Source: Tiliqua scincoides
Lineage: Eukaryota; Chordata; Lepidosauria; Squamata; Scincidae
Assembly (NCBI RefSeq): GCF_035046505.1
Contig: NC_089821.1
Location: forward strand, 193,650,377 to 193,714,376
Direction of reading: 5' to 3'
Length of the DNA: 64,000 nucleotides
Numbering within the stretch: the first letter of the stretch is position 1; every line of letters starts with the position of its first letter. A program made the translations under genes and the position numbers. The notes under the pieces are model-generated. The model was not told where the DNA came from and ran no database searches. It saw only the letters and a list, made by a program, of their open reading frames with translations. Shown one piece after another: positions 23,001 through 30,100 of the stretch.

Positions 23001-23318
23001 GAGGAGGGCTCTCCTCAGGGTTGTCAGGGTTCCCTGACATTTTTGTAAAATGTAATGGGGCCTCACTACTTGTGTGTATCTTGAAGCATAATAATTATGA
23101 ACCAACAGATAGAAAATACAAGGATTTTCAAGCAGATGCTACAATATATACAGCAACCTTCAATGCAATTCATTATCAGTTTGCTTGAGTGGCAAATGCT
23201 TTTCTGAAATTGTTAACATTCTTTTTTAGGGGGAAAACACTATGATCAAAATCACCTCATTGTTAGTTCAGTTGATGAAGACAAATTAACACAGTGCTGG
23301 GAGCCACAGGTTGTATAA
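4930..23318 (+). CDS. CRYBG1: CRYBG1 (AIM1), 3' part: beta/gamma-crystallin domain-containing protein 1
   Basis: Nine coding exons, all with AG/GT borders and matching phases: 4930-5056, 5223-5255, 6419-6528, 11671-11800, 14169-14308, 15910-16033, 17934-18092, 20512-20674, 23230-23318. Together they encode about the last 358 residues. The order is beta/gamma-crystallin Greek-key motifs ([56 protein letters not shown]), then a ricin-type beta-trefoil with QxW-like repeats ([33 protein letters not shown]). The sequence and exon order match my memory of the human CRYBG1 C-terminus closely, including the 11-codon microexon. CRYBG1 is a large intracellular protein linked to tumour suppression and cytoskeletal control; the trefoil is a putative carbohydrate- or protein-binding module. 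The gene's start lies before the window. It converges on RTN4IP1, as in human. CRYBG2 and CRYBG3 are paralogues, but residue-level similarity and synteny favour CRYBG1. Confidence 0.93.
5223..5255 (+). CDS. CRYBG1: CRYBG1 33-nt microexon
   Basis: Eleven codons ([11 protein letters not shown]) lie between TTTTAG and GTAAAA, phase 0 at both ends. It encodes the linker between two Greek-key motifs. Human CRYBG1 has an 11-residue linker (DSFTGPRRRNQ) at this position, so size is conserved more than sequence. Skipping would keep the frame. Confidence 0.82.
5289..5480. mobile_element. Short Harbinger-like MITE (192 bp), ATA duplication
   Basis: The terminal inverted repeats are GGGTGCAATCCTAAC at the left and GTTAGGATTGCACCC at the right. 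Flanking ATA is found at 5286-5288 and 5481-5483. The centre contains CAGTGCTTTCCAGCACTG and a stretch shared with 16334-16512, 42446-42624 and 43789-43973. No coding capacity. Confidence 0.75.
5495..5572. repeat. Single palindromic MITE unit
   Basis: One copy of the 93-bp-type unit in the reverse orientation, recognisable by GAGTAAGGCCTATTGAA, then AGTAGACATGCATAGGATTG. It directly follows the MITE at 5289-5480. Confidence 0.6.
5815..5953 (+). mobile_element. CR1 LINE 3' tail
   Basis: Contains the CR1 3' tail signature: GGCATTTGGTGG, AGGAAGCTGGACTAGATGGG, GGCCTGATCCAGTG and an end near GTTCTTATGTTC. No reading frame remains. It lies in the intron between CRYBG1 exons 5223 and 6419. Confidence 0.8.
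6419..6528 (+). CDS. CRYBG1: CRYBG1 exon (Greek-key motif)
   Basis: 36 codons plus 2 nt, from [19 protein letters not shown] to SSKVTG. The acceptor is CTTTAAAG and the donor GTGAGT. The L.SEPEFQG start is a typical crystallin motif and matches human IHLFSEPQFQG. Confidence 0.92.
6964..7125. repeat. 81-bp tandem duplication
   Basis: CTTTTACAAGGGCTATTC begins at 6964 and again at 7045. The two 81-bp copies differ at only a few positions (for example GGCTGTTAAA against GGCAGTTAAA), so the duplication is recent relative to the surrounding repeats. Each copy has an A-run followed by AAGCTTATGGG. Confidence 0.9.
7519..7623. mobile_element. hAT-like MITE end, nested
   Basis: CAGCAGTTCTCAAACTTTTAG, then CCCACTTTTTAGAATGA and AGTGACATCATCAAGC, match the left end of the element at 62290-62633. 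The right end is not recognisable, so this copy is partial. Confidence 0.6.
7690..7945 (+). repeat. Three tandem 93-bp palindromic units
   Basis: ACTCTGAAGTAAGTC(C/A)CATAG begins at 7711, 7804 and 7897, a strict 93-bp period. Units join at GATTGCAGCCTGTGAGCC. The open frames seen on both strands here follow from the 93-nt (31-codon) period and are not genes. Confidence 0.9.
8150..8690. repeat. About 175-bp tandem repeat, three copies
   Basis: GGGCTGCATTCATTGGATC at 8345 recurs as GGGCTGCATTCATTTGATC at 8519 (period 174). An older, more diverged copy begins near 8160 (CCATCAGATCGGGACCCTT). Each copy includes CCTACTCA(C/T)(G/A)AG(T/A)(T/A)AA and a CACGTGGCT-like segment. All lie inside the 7209-8871 element. 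Confidence 0.75.
9472..9809. mobile_element. hAT-like MITE (338 bp)
   Basis: The ends are CAGTGTTTCTCACAG and TTGAGAAACACTG, an inverted repeat. The flanking octamers CTCTACGT and CTCTGTGA are a decayed 8-bp duplication. It is the inverted homologue of 62290-62633 (shared ACCATGGTATGTGACTGCA) and related to the fragment at 21741-21995. Confidence 0.7.
9826..10845 (+). mobile_element. CR1 LINE, split by another LINE
   Basis: Two collinear CR1 pieces: 9826-10037 (decayed coding: GAGGCACCTGAGGGGGACATG) and 10482-10845. The second encodes [32 protein letters not shown] and DAFKREL, then the 3' tail with AGGAAGCTGGATTAGATGGG. The two halves join smoothly across the insertion at 10038-10481. Confidence 0.85.
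10038..10481 (-). mobile_element. Non-CR1 LINE 3' end inserted in CR1, 9-bp duplication
   Basis: ACATCCACT flanks it at 10029-10037 and 10482-10490. The minus strand reads open over about 130 codons: [36 protein letters not shown] and a CCHC-like [17 protein letters not shown]. It ends in an AAATAAATA tail, the expected 3' end of a LINE. A longer sister copy lies at about 56980-57906. The family looks jockey-like, but the clade was not resolved. Confidence 0.82.
10980..11295. mobile_element. Long MITE relative, right part
   Basis: The right end (GGGCAGCTCAGGTTTGGGCTG, followed by TAA) matches the right end of 4198-4755. Internal GC-rich sequence is also alike (CCCCTTCTCCTGAGGAGGC against CCCCTTCTCCCGAGGAGCC). 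I could not place the left end. Confidence 0.55.
11671..11800 (+). CDS. CRYBG1: CRYBG1 exon (Greek-key motif)
   Basis: A long pyrimidine tract, then TTTTTTGCAG, precedes 11671; the donor is GTAAGT. One base completes Ser, then 43 codons, [19 protein letters not shown] to SLQVVNI. Human has [19 protein letters not shown]. Confidence 0.94.
11801..14168 (+). other. CRYBG1 intron
   Basis: Mostly plain AT-rich intron. A GC-rich long-MITE relative spans about 12326-12836 (ends CAACCCAATCC and GGATTGGGCTG; no matching 3-bp duplication seen). I saw no exon or RNA gene. Confidence 0.6.
12326..12836. mobile_element. Long Harbinger-like MITE relative
   Basis: Inverted ends CAACCCAATCC and GGATTGGGCTG, with a G-rich middle (GGAGGGAGGTGGAAAGGGGG) that corresponds on the opposite strand to the C-rich middle of 46276-46806. 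The target duplication is not visible. Confidence 0.55.
14169..14308 (+). CDS. CRYBG1: CRYBG1 exon (Greek-key motif)
   Basis: 46 codons plus 2 nt between AAAATAG and GTAAGT, starting [21 protein letters not shown] and ending IASIQVSGG. Matches human FSEPTIILFEREDFKGKKIE. Confidence 0.94.
14458..14891. mobile_element. Long Harbinger-like MITE (434 bp), ATA duplication
   Basis: The ends are CAGTCCAATCC and GGATTGGGCTG. ATA flanks at 14455-14457 and 14892-14894. GC-rich and non-coding; same family as 4198-4755. Confidence 0.65.
14955..15030 (+). repeat. MIR-like SINE fragment
   Basis: GTAACTTGACAGAGGCCATC, then CAGTGAGT, resembles the MIR core (GTGACTTGCCCAAGGTCAC CCAGTGAGT). Short and degraded. 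Confidence 0.45.
15910..16033 (+). CDS. CRYBG1: CRYBG1 exon (Greek-key motif)
   Basis: The acceptor TTATTTCAG and donor GTAAGA bound one base plus 41 codons: [20 protein letters not shown], then [21 protein letters not shown]. Human has WVTYEYGSYRGRQFLLSP and IGSLRPFVQ. This is the last crystallin motif before the trefoil. Confidence 0.94.
16334..16512. mobile_element. Short Harbinger-like MITE (179 bp), TAA duplication
   Basis: AGGCGCAATCC at the left and GGATTTGGGCC at the right; TAA flanks at 16331-16333 and 16513-16515. The body shares TAAGGCAGTGC-like and TTTGAGGAGGCCTCCATGAG segments with 5289-5480. Confidence 0.75.
17455..17745. mobile_element. hAT-like element, right part
   Basis: Ends in GTTTGAAAACCGCTG and shares GGCTGCTGCAGGGACTG and a TCGTGTCGCTGCCTTCCCCC segment with 46890-47257. 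The left end is unclear. The octamer after it is CCCTAAGT, close to the CCCTAAGG duplication of the 46890 copy; this may be coincidence. Confidence 0.55.
17934..18092 (+). CDS. CRYBG1: CRYBG1 exon (start of ricin-type trefoil)
   Basis: 53 codons in phase 0, [21 protein letters not shown] to [15 protein letters not shown]. Acceptor TTTTCACAG, donor GTAAGA. The FRL.NK.TG.FMST.GN pattern begins the beta-trefoil; human has KRIYFRLRNKATGLFMSTNGN. Confidence 0.94.
18885..19082 (+). mobile_element. tRNA-like SINE with CR1-like tail, 5'-decayed
   Basis: Carries AAAGGTCCCATGTTCAGTCC (box B region), GCCACTGCCAATCAG, AGACAGTACTGGGG, TCAATGGACCAATACTCTGA and AGGCAGCTTCCTAT ending near CTTATGTTC. Same family as 42339-42902 and 63110-63285. 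Box A is not recognisable. Confidence 0.7.
20170..20188. repeat. (GAT)n microsatellite
   Basis: Six uninterrupted GAT units followed by AGTCAGG. Confidence 0.9.
20512..20674 (+). CDS. CRYBG1: CRYBG1 exon (trefoil, QxW-like repeats)
   Basis: 54 codons plus 1 nt, [19 protein letters not shown], then [20 protein letters not shown], to PNLVLDIK. Acceptor ACTACACAG, donor GTAAGA. QYWKI is a QxW-like motif. Human has IAEDCCLTIVGSLVTSGSK. Confidence 0.94.
21289..21370. mobile_element. 82-bp TTAA-bounded, piggyBac-like mini-element
   Basis: Begins TTAACCCATTTCTGC and ends CAGATTAACGGCTTAA. A relative at 53480-53553 has cleaner inverted ends (CCCATTTCTGC and GCAGAAATGG). TTAA at both edges is the piggyBac hallmark. 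The interior (ATTTTATCCTGTTGCTTATATGC) matches the relative. Confidence 0.55.
21741..21995. mobile_element. hAT-like MITE fragment
   Basis: ACCATGGTATGTGACTGCA, CCTAGGATTGTTAAAAATT and an end at TGTGAAAACCACTGG match 9472-9809 in the same orientation. The left end is missing. Confidence 0.6.
23230..23318 (+). CDS. CRYBG1: CRYBG1 last coding exon and stop
   Basis: After CTTTTTTAG, two bases complete a Gly codon; 28 codons follow ([18 protein letters not shown], then [10 protein letters not shown]) and TAA at 23316-23318. Human ends GGTQYDQNHIILNTVSKEK, then FTQVWEAMVLYT, so the last residues differ slightly. Confidence 0.94.
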
Positions 23319-25199
23319 GTGGAATTCCTCTTCAGACAGAAGGTTATGGATTATGAAGAGCGGCAGAAGAGATGACACCAAAGCAGTGCTCGTGCAGCCT
23401 TCATTGTAATTTCAAGAGACAACAGAATTTAACATGCCATCTACATCCAAGTGCAACAGTCCCTATATTCCTCGTTTTGGAAGAATGCTCCCGTTTTGTT
23501 CTTTCCTTTTAATATTAATCTCCAGCCTTTATTTTGTGTCAGCAATAAATTCCTTAACCAGAAGATATATTTTAATGTGCCATTTTAAACTATATTCAAT
23601 TTAAAATTGTATTGTTTAATCTCCTTGTGCTCTCAGCTGTTATGTTGAAACAGAAGCTGCCTTTTTTACACTGGAACATCTCAAAACGTTCTGCTTGGAC
23701 CGAGAGAGAAATGCTTTGCTTATTTTAGGAGTAAGCAATGCATTACCTTGATCAGGTGAATTTTTTTTCAGAATTACTGCTGTATGTCCAAATATATTTT
23801 TAATAAGGGAAATGTTTTAAAGCCTGTGGGTATAGCTTTGTTTCAAGACAAATACATAGCCCAATAAATATTTCATAGCAGATAGATTAGGCTGCCACCT
23901 GATTTTCAGCTGTGAAAAATTTGCCCATTATGAATATGCATGGCTTCCTTACTTTATACAATATGTAGCAAGTATTATCTAGCTCTTTATATAGGGCAAT
24001 GGTACTTCCTTGCATTTTACAGCTGCTGGATTTTTTAAAGTAGAAATGAGTATCAAATCAGTTTCCTTTTTAATCTGTTTATGTAACACTCTGTTTGCAT
24101 TTCTTTTCAAGCAACTGCACAATCTGCTATCTATACTGCATGGTCCAACTTCTGTACTTTAAAATCTCACTCAGGTGAAACTTGCTACTTGCATTTGCAC
24201 ATATGTTTATATTCTTGTCTGCTCTCAGAGTTATTTCAGTGTTAAGTTCTTTACCGCTGCAGCATATGCATTACATCCCCTTTCTTCTTGTATTCATGCT
24301 AAAGAAAATTCCGAGGCTCTTATATTATGCACATCCACATCTATGCGTAGATTTTTGTGTTCAGAAGGAGCATCAGTTATTCTGAATTTAGCAATGCACA
24401 TTGTCCCTGAAACATCCCTTACTTGCTGTAAGTAAAGCCAGATTAAACACCCAGCTACCTCTGGTGATATATCTACAGCAGGAGGGACAATTCTATAGCT
24501 AGTCCTAGTAAGAGCTACCTTTAAAATGGTGCTAGTGTGAATTCTAGAAGGTCTGCCTTGCATATCAGACTACAGCAAAACCTCATGTGTTATAGTCTGT
24601 AATTGTGAAAACACTTCTATCATGACAAAAGTAATCAAACAAGTCATTTTGGGTACAAAATTGTTAATAATACCTGTTATTTAAGAATCTTTTAGCTTTC
24701 CTGGAGAATGCAGAAATTCCAGGCTTCACATATAAAGCAACTTGTTCATGCAGTATTGTCTTTGCTGTTTTTCTCAGTGTGAAGATCATTCTATTCTTTC
24801 TGTTCTGTAATTTCAATATCGTAGGTGTAATGTAAATCACTTATTACTTGTTACTAGTTGCAGTCTTAGGTACTCAAATCAAGTGTCCTCAAAAGTAATG
24901 TTAGTATTTAACTATCCTGCACTGACATTTTTTGCAAAACTACTTTGATAAATTTGTTCTTGCCTAGTCAGAAATTAATGCCCTCAATTCACCATTAACG
25001 ATTTCCCACTTCTCAGTCCAAGCTGTTCTAGAAACTATGGCACTAGTTAACATTTAGCTACTATATTCCTGGTGCCCTTTTTAAGAATGTTGCTTCTTTT
25101 CTTGATATCAAAAAAGTGTTTTCATTTTAAGGTGTAGTACTTACAAAAAATGTTTCTGTGCCCAAACTATTGTATAAACATGCATATTTTACAAATAAA
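23319..25199 (+). other. CRYBG1: CRYBG1 3' UTR and possible polyadenylation signals
   Basis: AT-rich and free of recognisable repeats, as expected for a conserved 3' UTR. AATAAA occurs at 23544-23549, 23873-23878 and 25194-25199; which are used cannot be told from sequence. The small open frames here (for example 24175-24435) have no recognisable domain. Confidence 0.6.
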
Positions 25200-25574
25200 T
25201 ATTATTCTGATGAAATCTCTTTGTGCTTACAAATCAAGTCTTGGAATTCTGGCAAAATTCTGGAAGCAGAGGGACAGCAAGCTGCTGATACTATGCCGGG
25301 CACAGCAAGAGCATCAAGATAAGCATGACTTAAAATGGAGCAGATTGGTGCAGGATGAACCATATTATAAAAGCCTTTCAGCTGTTATGGAGCAAATTGT
25401 ATCAGTTAAGTAAATTACCTGAGTGTAGCTGCCACCAGTGAGTGGAATAAAAGAAGATGGATCCATCATACTTTTCTTAGAAAGTGGATACAACTCTGTC
25501 TGACAGTTTATTCAGTGCTGATGTCACTGATACATATACGAGCAGGGTATTAAACAGGGATAGGAAAATCCAGT

Positions 25575-26790
25575 GGGATGAACTCAAGTCGAGTCTAGAG
25601 TAAACCCCCCCCCGCTACTCGACTCTAAAAGAGTACTTTCCAAGGGGCACTTTCCGAGTCATCCTTTAGTGACTCTAAAACATCTAAATGCCAATAAAGG
25701 TTTATGAAATGAATGATGACTCTAAAGCAGGGGTGTCCAAACTTGACAGGAAAGCCACATCATCTCTCTGACACTGTGCTGGGGGCAGGGGGAAAAAAAG
25801 AATTTACATTTCAAATTTGAATAAATTTACATAAACAAACTTTTAGAGTTGAAACTTATATGAATGAATGAAGTTCTTGCAATAGCTCAAGGCCTATAAA
25901 AGGTCTTGCACAAAGCAAGGCTAGCCTTTTCTTCACTGCTGCTGCTGCATCACAGACATGACACAGCAAGCAGTGGAGGGATCCCTCATCCTACAGCTTA
26001 TACAAGAAGTCGAACTGTCATCCTCATGCTGAGAGCAGTTGCATCCGGCCAGCATGGGCTCCAGTAACTCTCTGGAGGGCCAGAAGCACACTGGAGACTG
26101 GGGGCTCCCTGAGGAGATTGGGAGTCCCTGAGGGCCACAAGGGCCCCCGTGCCGGGGTTTGGGCACCCCTGCTCTAAAGGACTCAAGTTGAGTTGCACCC
26201 CTTTAAAAAGCCCACCAGGGGCTGCTGCTGGGCTCTGTGTGTGTGTGTTCACTTTAAAGTCTCCCCAAATCATCTGTAAAGAGGATGGGAGGGACTGCGT
26301 GAGAGCGGGGACAGAAGTAGCAAGAGGGAGGACGGTCATGCTCAGCAGCTGTGAAGTTTACCAGGATGACCTGATCCTTTTTGCAGCTCTACTCAGAAGT
26401 AGTCCCACTGTAGCTGGTCATTCAATGAGGCTTCCTCTGCCCAAGTAACAATGGAGTTTACAACAGCCATGCCATGTGGTTGGCAAGCATGATTGCTAAA
26501 AACCGCCTCCCTCCCCCTTGGGCTTCTCTTCCTGCCCTCCCTCAGCCAAAGATCTAATTATCATCAGTTCCATCCTTCTTATCAGAGACCTGCCTCCTTC
26601 GTCCTGCCCTTTGCAAAAGCAAACATTAATCCTTCCTGCCTCCCAGTTGGAACTCCCTGTTACTTGCCCAGTCTGAATGATGGTGCCAAGAGGTTTTTCA
26701 TGCCACAAAAAACAGTAAGCATGCAGACTTGAGTCAACATACATGGGGACAAGTGCCGAGTCAGGTGGTCCCTGACTCAAGTGTTTTTCC
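25575..26790. repeat. Composite repeat with ACTCAAGT/GAGTC motifs, split by a hAT element
   Basis: GAACTCAAGTCGAGTC near 25579, GACTCAAGTTGAGT near 26180 and TGACTCAAG near 26775 suggest one GC-moderate repeat interrupted at 25728-26171. A LINE-tail-like GCCAATAAAGGTTTATG lies at about 25691. The family was not identified. Confidence 0.4.
25728..26171. mobile_element. hAT-like MITE (444 bp), perfect 8-bp duplication
   Basis: CTCTAAAG flanks it at 25720-25727 and 26172-26179. The ends are CAGGGGTGTCCAAACTT and GTTTGGGCACCCCTG. The 61729-62178 copy is the same family and orientation (shared AATAGCTCAAGGCCTATA). Confidence 0.85.
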
Positions 26791-26993
26791 AGAGTCTGCC
26801 ATGCAAATTTAGACTTCATTAAAAACTATTTTGCAAGATGCTTTCAAAATAGGAACTCTTATTATTTCAGTATATAGTTTAAATTTAAACTATTTGCAAT
26901 GCCCCAAGATTTCAAGTACGGCGGAAATTATTTCAAAAGCCATGCACAAGCTAAAGAAATTTAACACAAATAAGAATAGCTTGAAGGAATACA

Positions 26994-27110
26994 TTATTTT
27001 TTATTAGTTACGTTGATCACTGTTTTTCCACGTGCATGACCTTCTTCCAGTTTCTGAAAGGCCTTGGGAACATCAGAAAATGAGAAAACTTGATCGATAA
27101 CTGGATGTAT
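26994..27110 (-). CDS. RTN4IP1: RTN4IP1 exon 9 (last) and stop
   Basis: 38 codons plus [23 protein letters not shown], then [18 protein letters not shown]. The acceptor is TTTTCTGTAG on the minus strand. The [11 protein letters not shown] stretch is the usual C-terminal motif of MDR quinone oxidoreductases. Confidence 0.94.
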   Translation of the reverse strand: MHPVIDQVFSFSDVPKAFQKLEEGHARGKTVINVTNKK

Positions 27111-30100
27111 CTACAGAAAAAAAAATATATAAAATTTTAACCACTACAAAAGTTCAAATCAGCCCAGCTGCAACTAACCAGCAGTCAGAGAAGCAGTGAC
27201 CAGCAGTGATAGAGAAGTACGGCCCTGTAGTACGGCCCTGTAGTAGTACTTTGCTGAAGGCCATGCTAAGCTGCACCCACAACACCCCTTCTAGAAACAA
27301 AATCGTTTACAAGTGGAATGTGGTTCATAAGACCGATCTCAAGGGGGCACACTGTTACTATTCTAAGAGCCATAGTAACATCTTCAAAAATATAAGCAAA
27401 GTAGCATATTTATGGGAGACCAGAATTAAACCTGAGAGAGTTTGAAAAGGCTACTGCCAAATGCAGAGAACTCGTGCTACATTATTGCCAACCTCTAGTC
27501 TGATTGGACTGTTGTCCTCAGCAATGCAGAGCAGCAACATGAGCATTAAAGTGATGATTACAGCAATCTGGTGCATTAAATACTTGATCTGGCCGGCTGA
27601 TCCAGACTTATTGTTTCAATAAACCTGAAAAAGGCTGACCGTGTGCCCCAGGACAATATGTCATTCAGTGTTTACTGCAATCAACCTGACTAAGACAAAT
27701 ATTTCTCCCTGTTCACAGTAGGGCTATCAGACGAGTACAGTCAGCAAATGATGACGTGATAATACGTGGAGATTAGCTGGACAATAAAAACAGTATCTAT
27801 TTACAACTATGCATCGGCCCCCTGGCCAGAGTATACTTGTTTGGTCAGGGAAAAGGGATTAAAATGATGAAGTCTGGGGAGGCAAAGGATTACATACACC
27901 AGTACAGATCTGCTAGTCTGAAAATTTTTATATACATATGAATGCGCACAGAGAGCCTAAGTTCCAAATACACATATTTTTTTGTTATCCATTCGTAGCA
28001 GCAGTGAGCTGAGAATCACTGCACTTAATTCTAAGAGGCCCTTCCAAAAATAACAAGAGGGAGGAGAAACAGAACAAGTTTTACATCTTCTAATTTTATG
28101 TGTCATTTTTGCAGAGAATACTGACATGGTGTAACCAAATTAACTCACCACTGTATGGCAGTAACCTGCAAAAGAGGTTTCGTGTTGGCCTCAAAACTCA
28201 GTTTCTTTTGCAGGATTATAAAACAGCAAATAAGAAACAACGTTTCTTTTTTAAACGTTATGCAAGATGGACAGGGGGTTGAGAGTGCCAGATCCTGGCC
28301 TGTCTAAAGAGAATTAATGAGCACATGGTTGAGGTGAGATTTGAACCAGGAATTTTCCAGGTCACCATCTTAGAGATCACACTTCACCACCACACCATGG
28401 TTAGGCACAGTGCAGAACTTGCTTGCTTACAGATTTCACAGTGTGACAAGGTAGTATAGTGCAGAAGCTTGAAAGCAAGATGGCTCATGTATTCAGAAAC
28501 ATAAGGATGACATCTCAAAACTACTACATGGACAATGAGACGTACTCATTTTTATTAGTACAAAAACAATATCCAGCCAACTGATTTTCATTTTTCCAAC
28601 ATAATATTGCATGAAAAGAGTGGCTACTGATAAAGATAAATATTAAGAGGAGTGTCTGCTCCTACACAATCCTGCTCACACATTGAGATTGGCCACAGAG
28701 GCTCTGATTCAGTCTTCCTCTGTCTGAGGGTGTGGTGGGTGTGCATGCAAGAAAAGGCCTTTACGGTTGTGGTGCCAAATATTGCACTTCCCTGTCTTGC
28801 CTAGCCTCTCCAGCCTGGCCATTCTGGCAATTGTAGGTAGGCCTTCGGTGCCATTCAATTGATGTATTCCTGAATGTTTTTTAATTTATCCTTCCACAGT
28901 TGGGGCAGAAGGGTTAGCTGAAAATCTGCTTTGCATTTTAGAAGAACCAAATACAGGTACATCTACAGTAAGCAAAGTTGTAGTCTTCTAAGTGGTTCTC
29001 TGTTATTACAGTTGGCTGAAAAGCAGAAGCCAGTTGGTAGGTGAGTTCTGAAAGAAAATGTGCCTGTGTGGAGTGCCTGTGCACCACTGGCGACTATGCT
29101 AGAAGAAGCTGCACAAGTATCTTTACAAGAATGATATAGCCCAGGTAAATCTAGAGCACATACCTTGACAGTGAAAAACTGCAAGTTGGTTATGAGACGT
29201 TCAACTGTGTTCAACTTCTCCTCAGAATATACAGAATGACCTCCTACATTCTCTCCCCTCATTAGTTGTTGAAATAAATTAACCTGAATTACATCCAGAG
29301 ACAGTATTCTAATCTCTCTAGCACTGCATTTCTTTATGTGGTTCACAGCACTGGTGTTCACTGACACTGGCATCCTGCCCCTCACAATGAGAAGGTTCTG
29401 CTTTCTGTAGGTAGGCAGCAGACAAGCCATGGAGAATTTCCTAAATGTTCCCCATTTAGCTTACCAGTTGAATTTGACCACCAGTGCAAACAGAAAAACA
29501 AGGGCTGAGAAGATCTCACAGCTGCACTTCACTTCCACGTCTGCCTTCCAGATAAATCTTGCTTTTTATGTTGCAGGGCCTTTTTATTCCTCCTGCATCT
29601 CCTTATCAGTTTCATATTTATTTTTCTGAGATTCAACTTATGACTAAGGCCCCTTGCCCAGATTCCTAAAGTCAGCACCAACATTGTCACTGAACCGACT
29701 GTGAGGATAAAGCTGAGTACTGCAGAAAATACACCAAGCATGCTTCTGTTTGCGTCTCTTGGTGAAAGTGTGGCTTACAAAACCATACGTTGATCAGAAT
29801 ATGCAACACAAATGCCCCCACTTCAGGAGGGAACTATTGCACAAGTTAGGGGCAAGCAGGCATCCCTTTTCATCGCACAAAGGAACTGCCCTGCCTCAGA
29901 CAGACCTCCACATTTTATGGAGGACATTTGGTGGGCATAATTACATTCCAAAAGGCATGAAACGTCAGTGACATTGGGAACATAAGAGAATTTAAGTAAA
30001 CATCCTTCATCCATAGACTGAAACTATGCTGGGTAGAAAACTCTGAACTGCAGCTTTGATCAGCCTTGCATTGCAACCCTTATGCTTTGATGATCTGCCA

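Larger units (their letters stand above)
20675..23229 (+). other. CRYBG1 last intron
   Basis: Holds an 82-bp TTAA-bounded element (21289-21370) and a hAT-like fragment (21741-21995). The rest is AT-rich without recognisable content. Confidence 0.55.
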
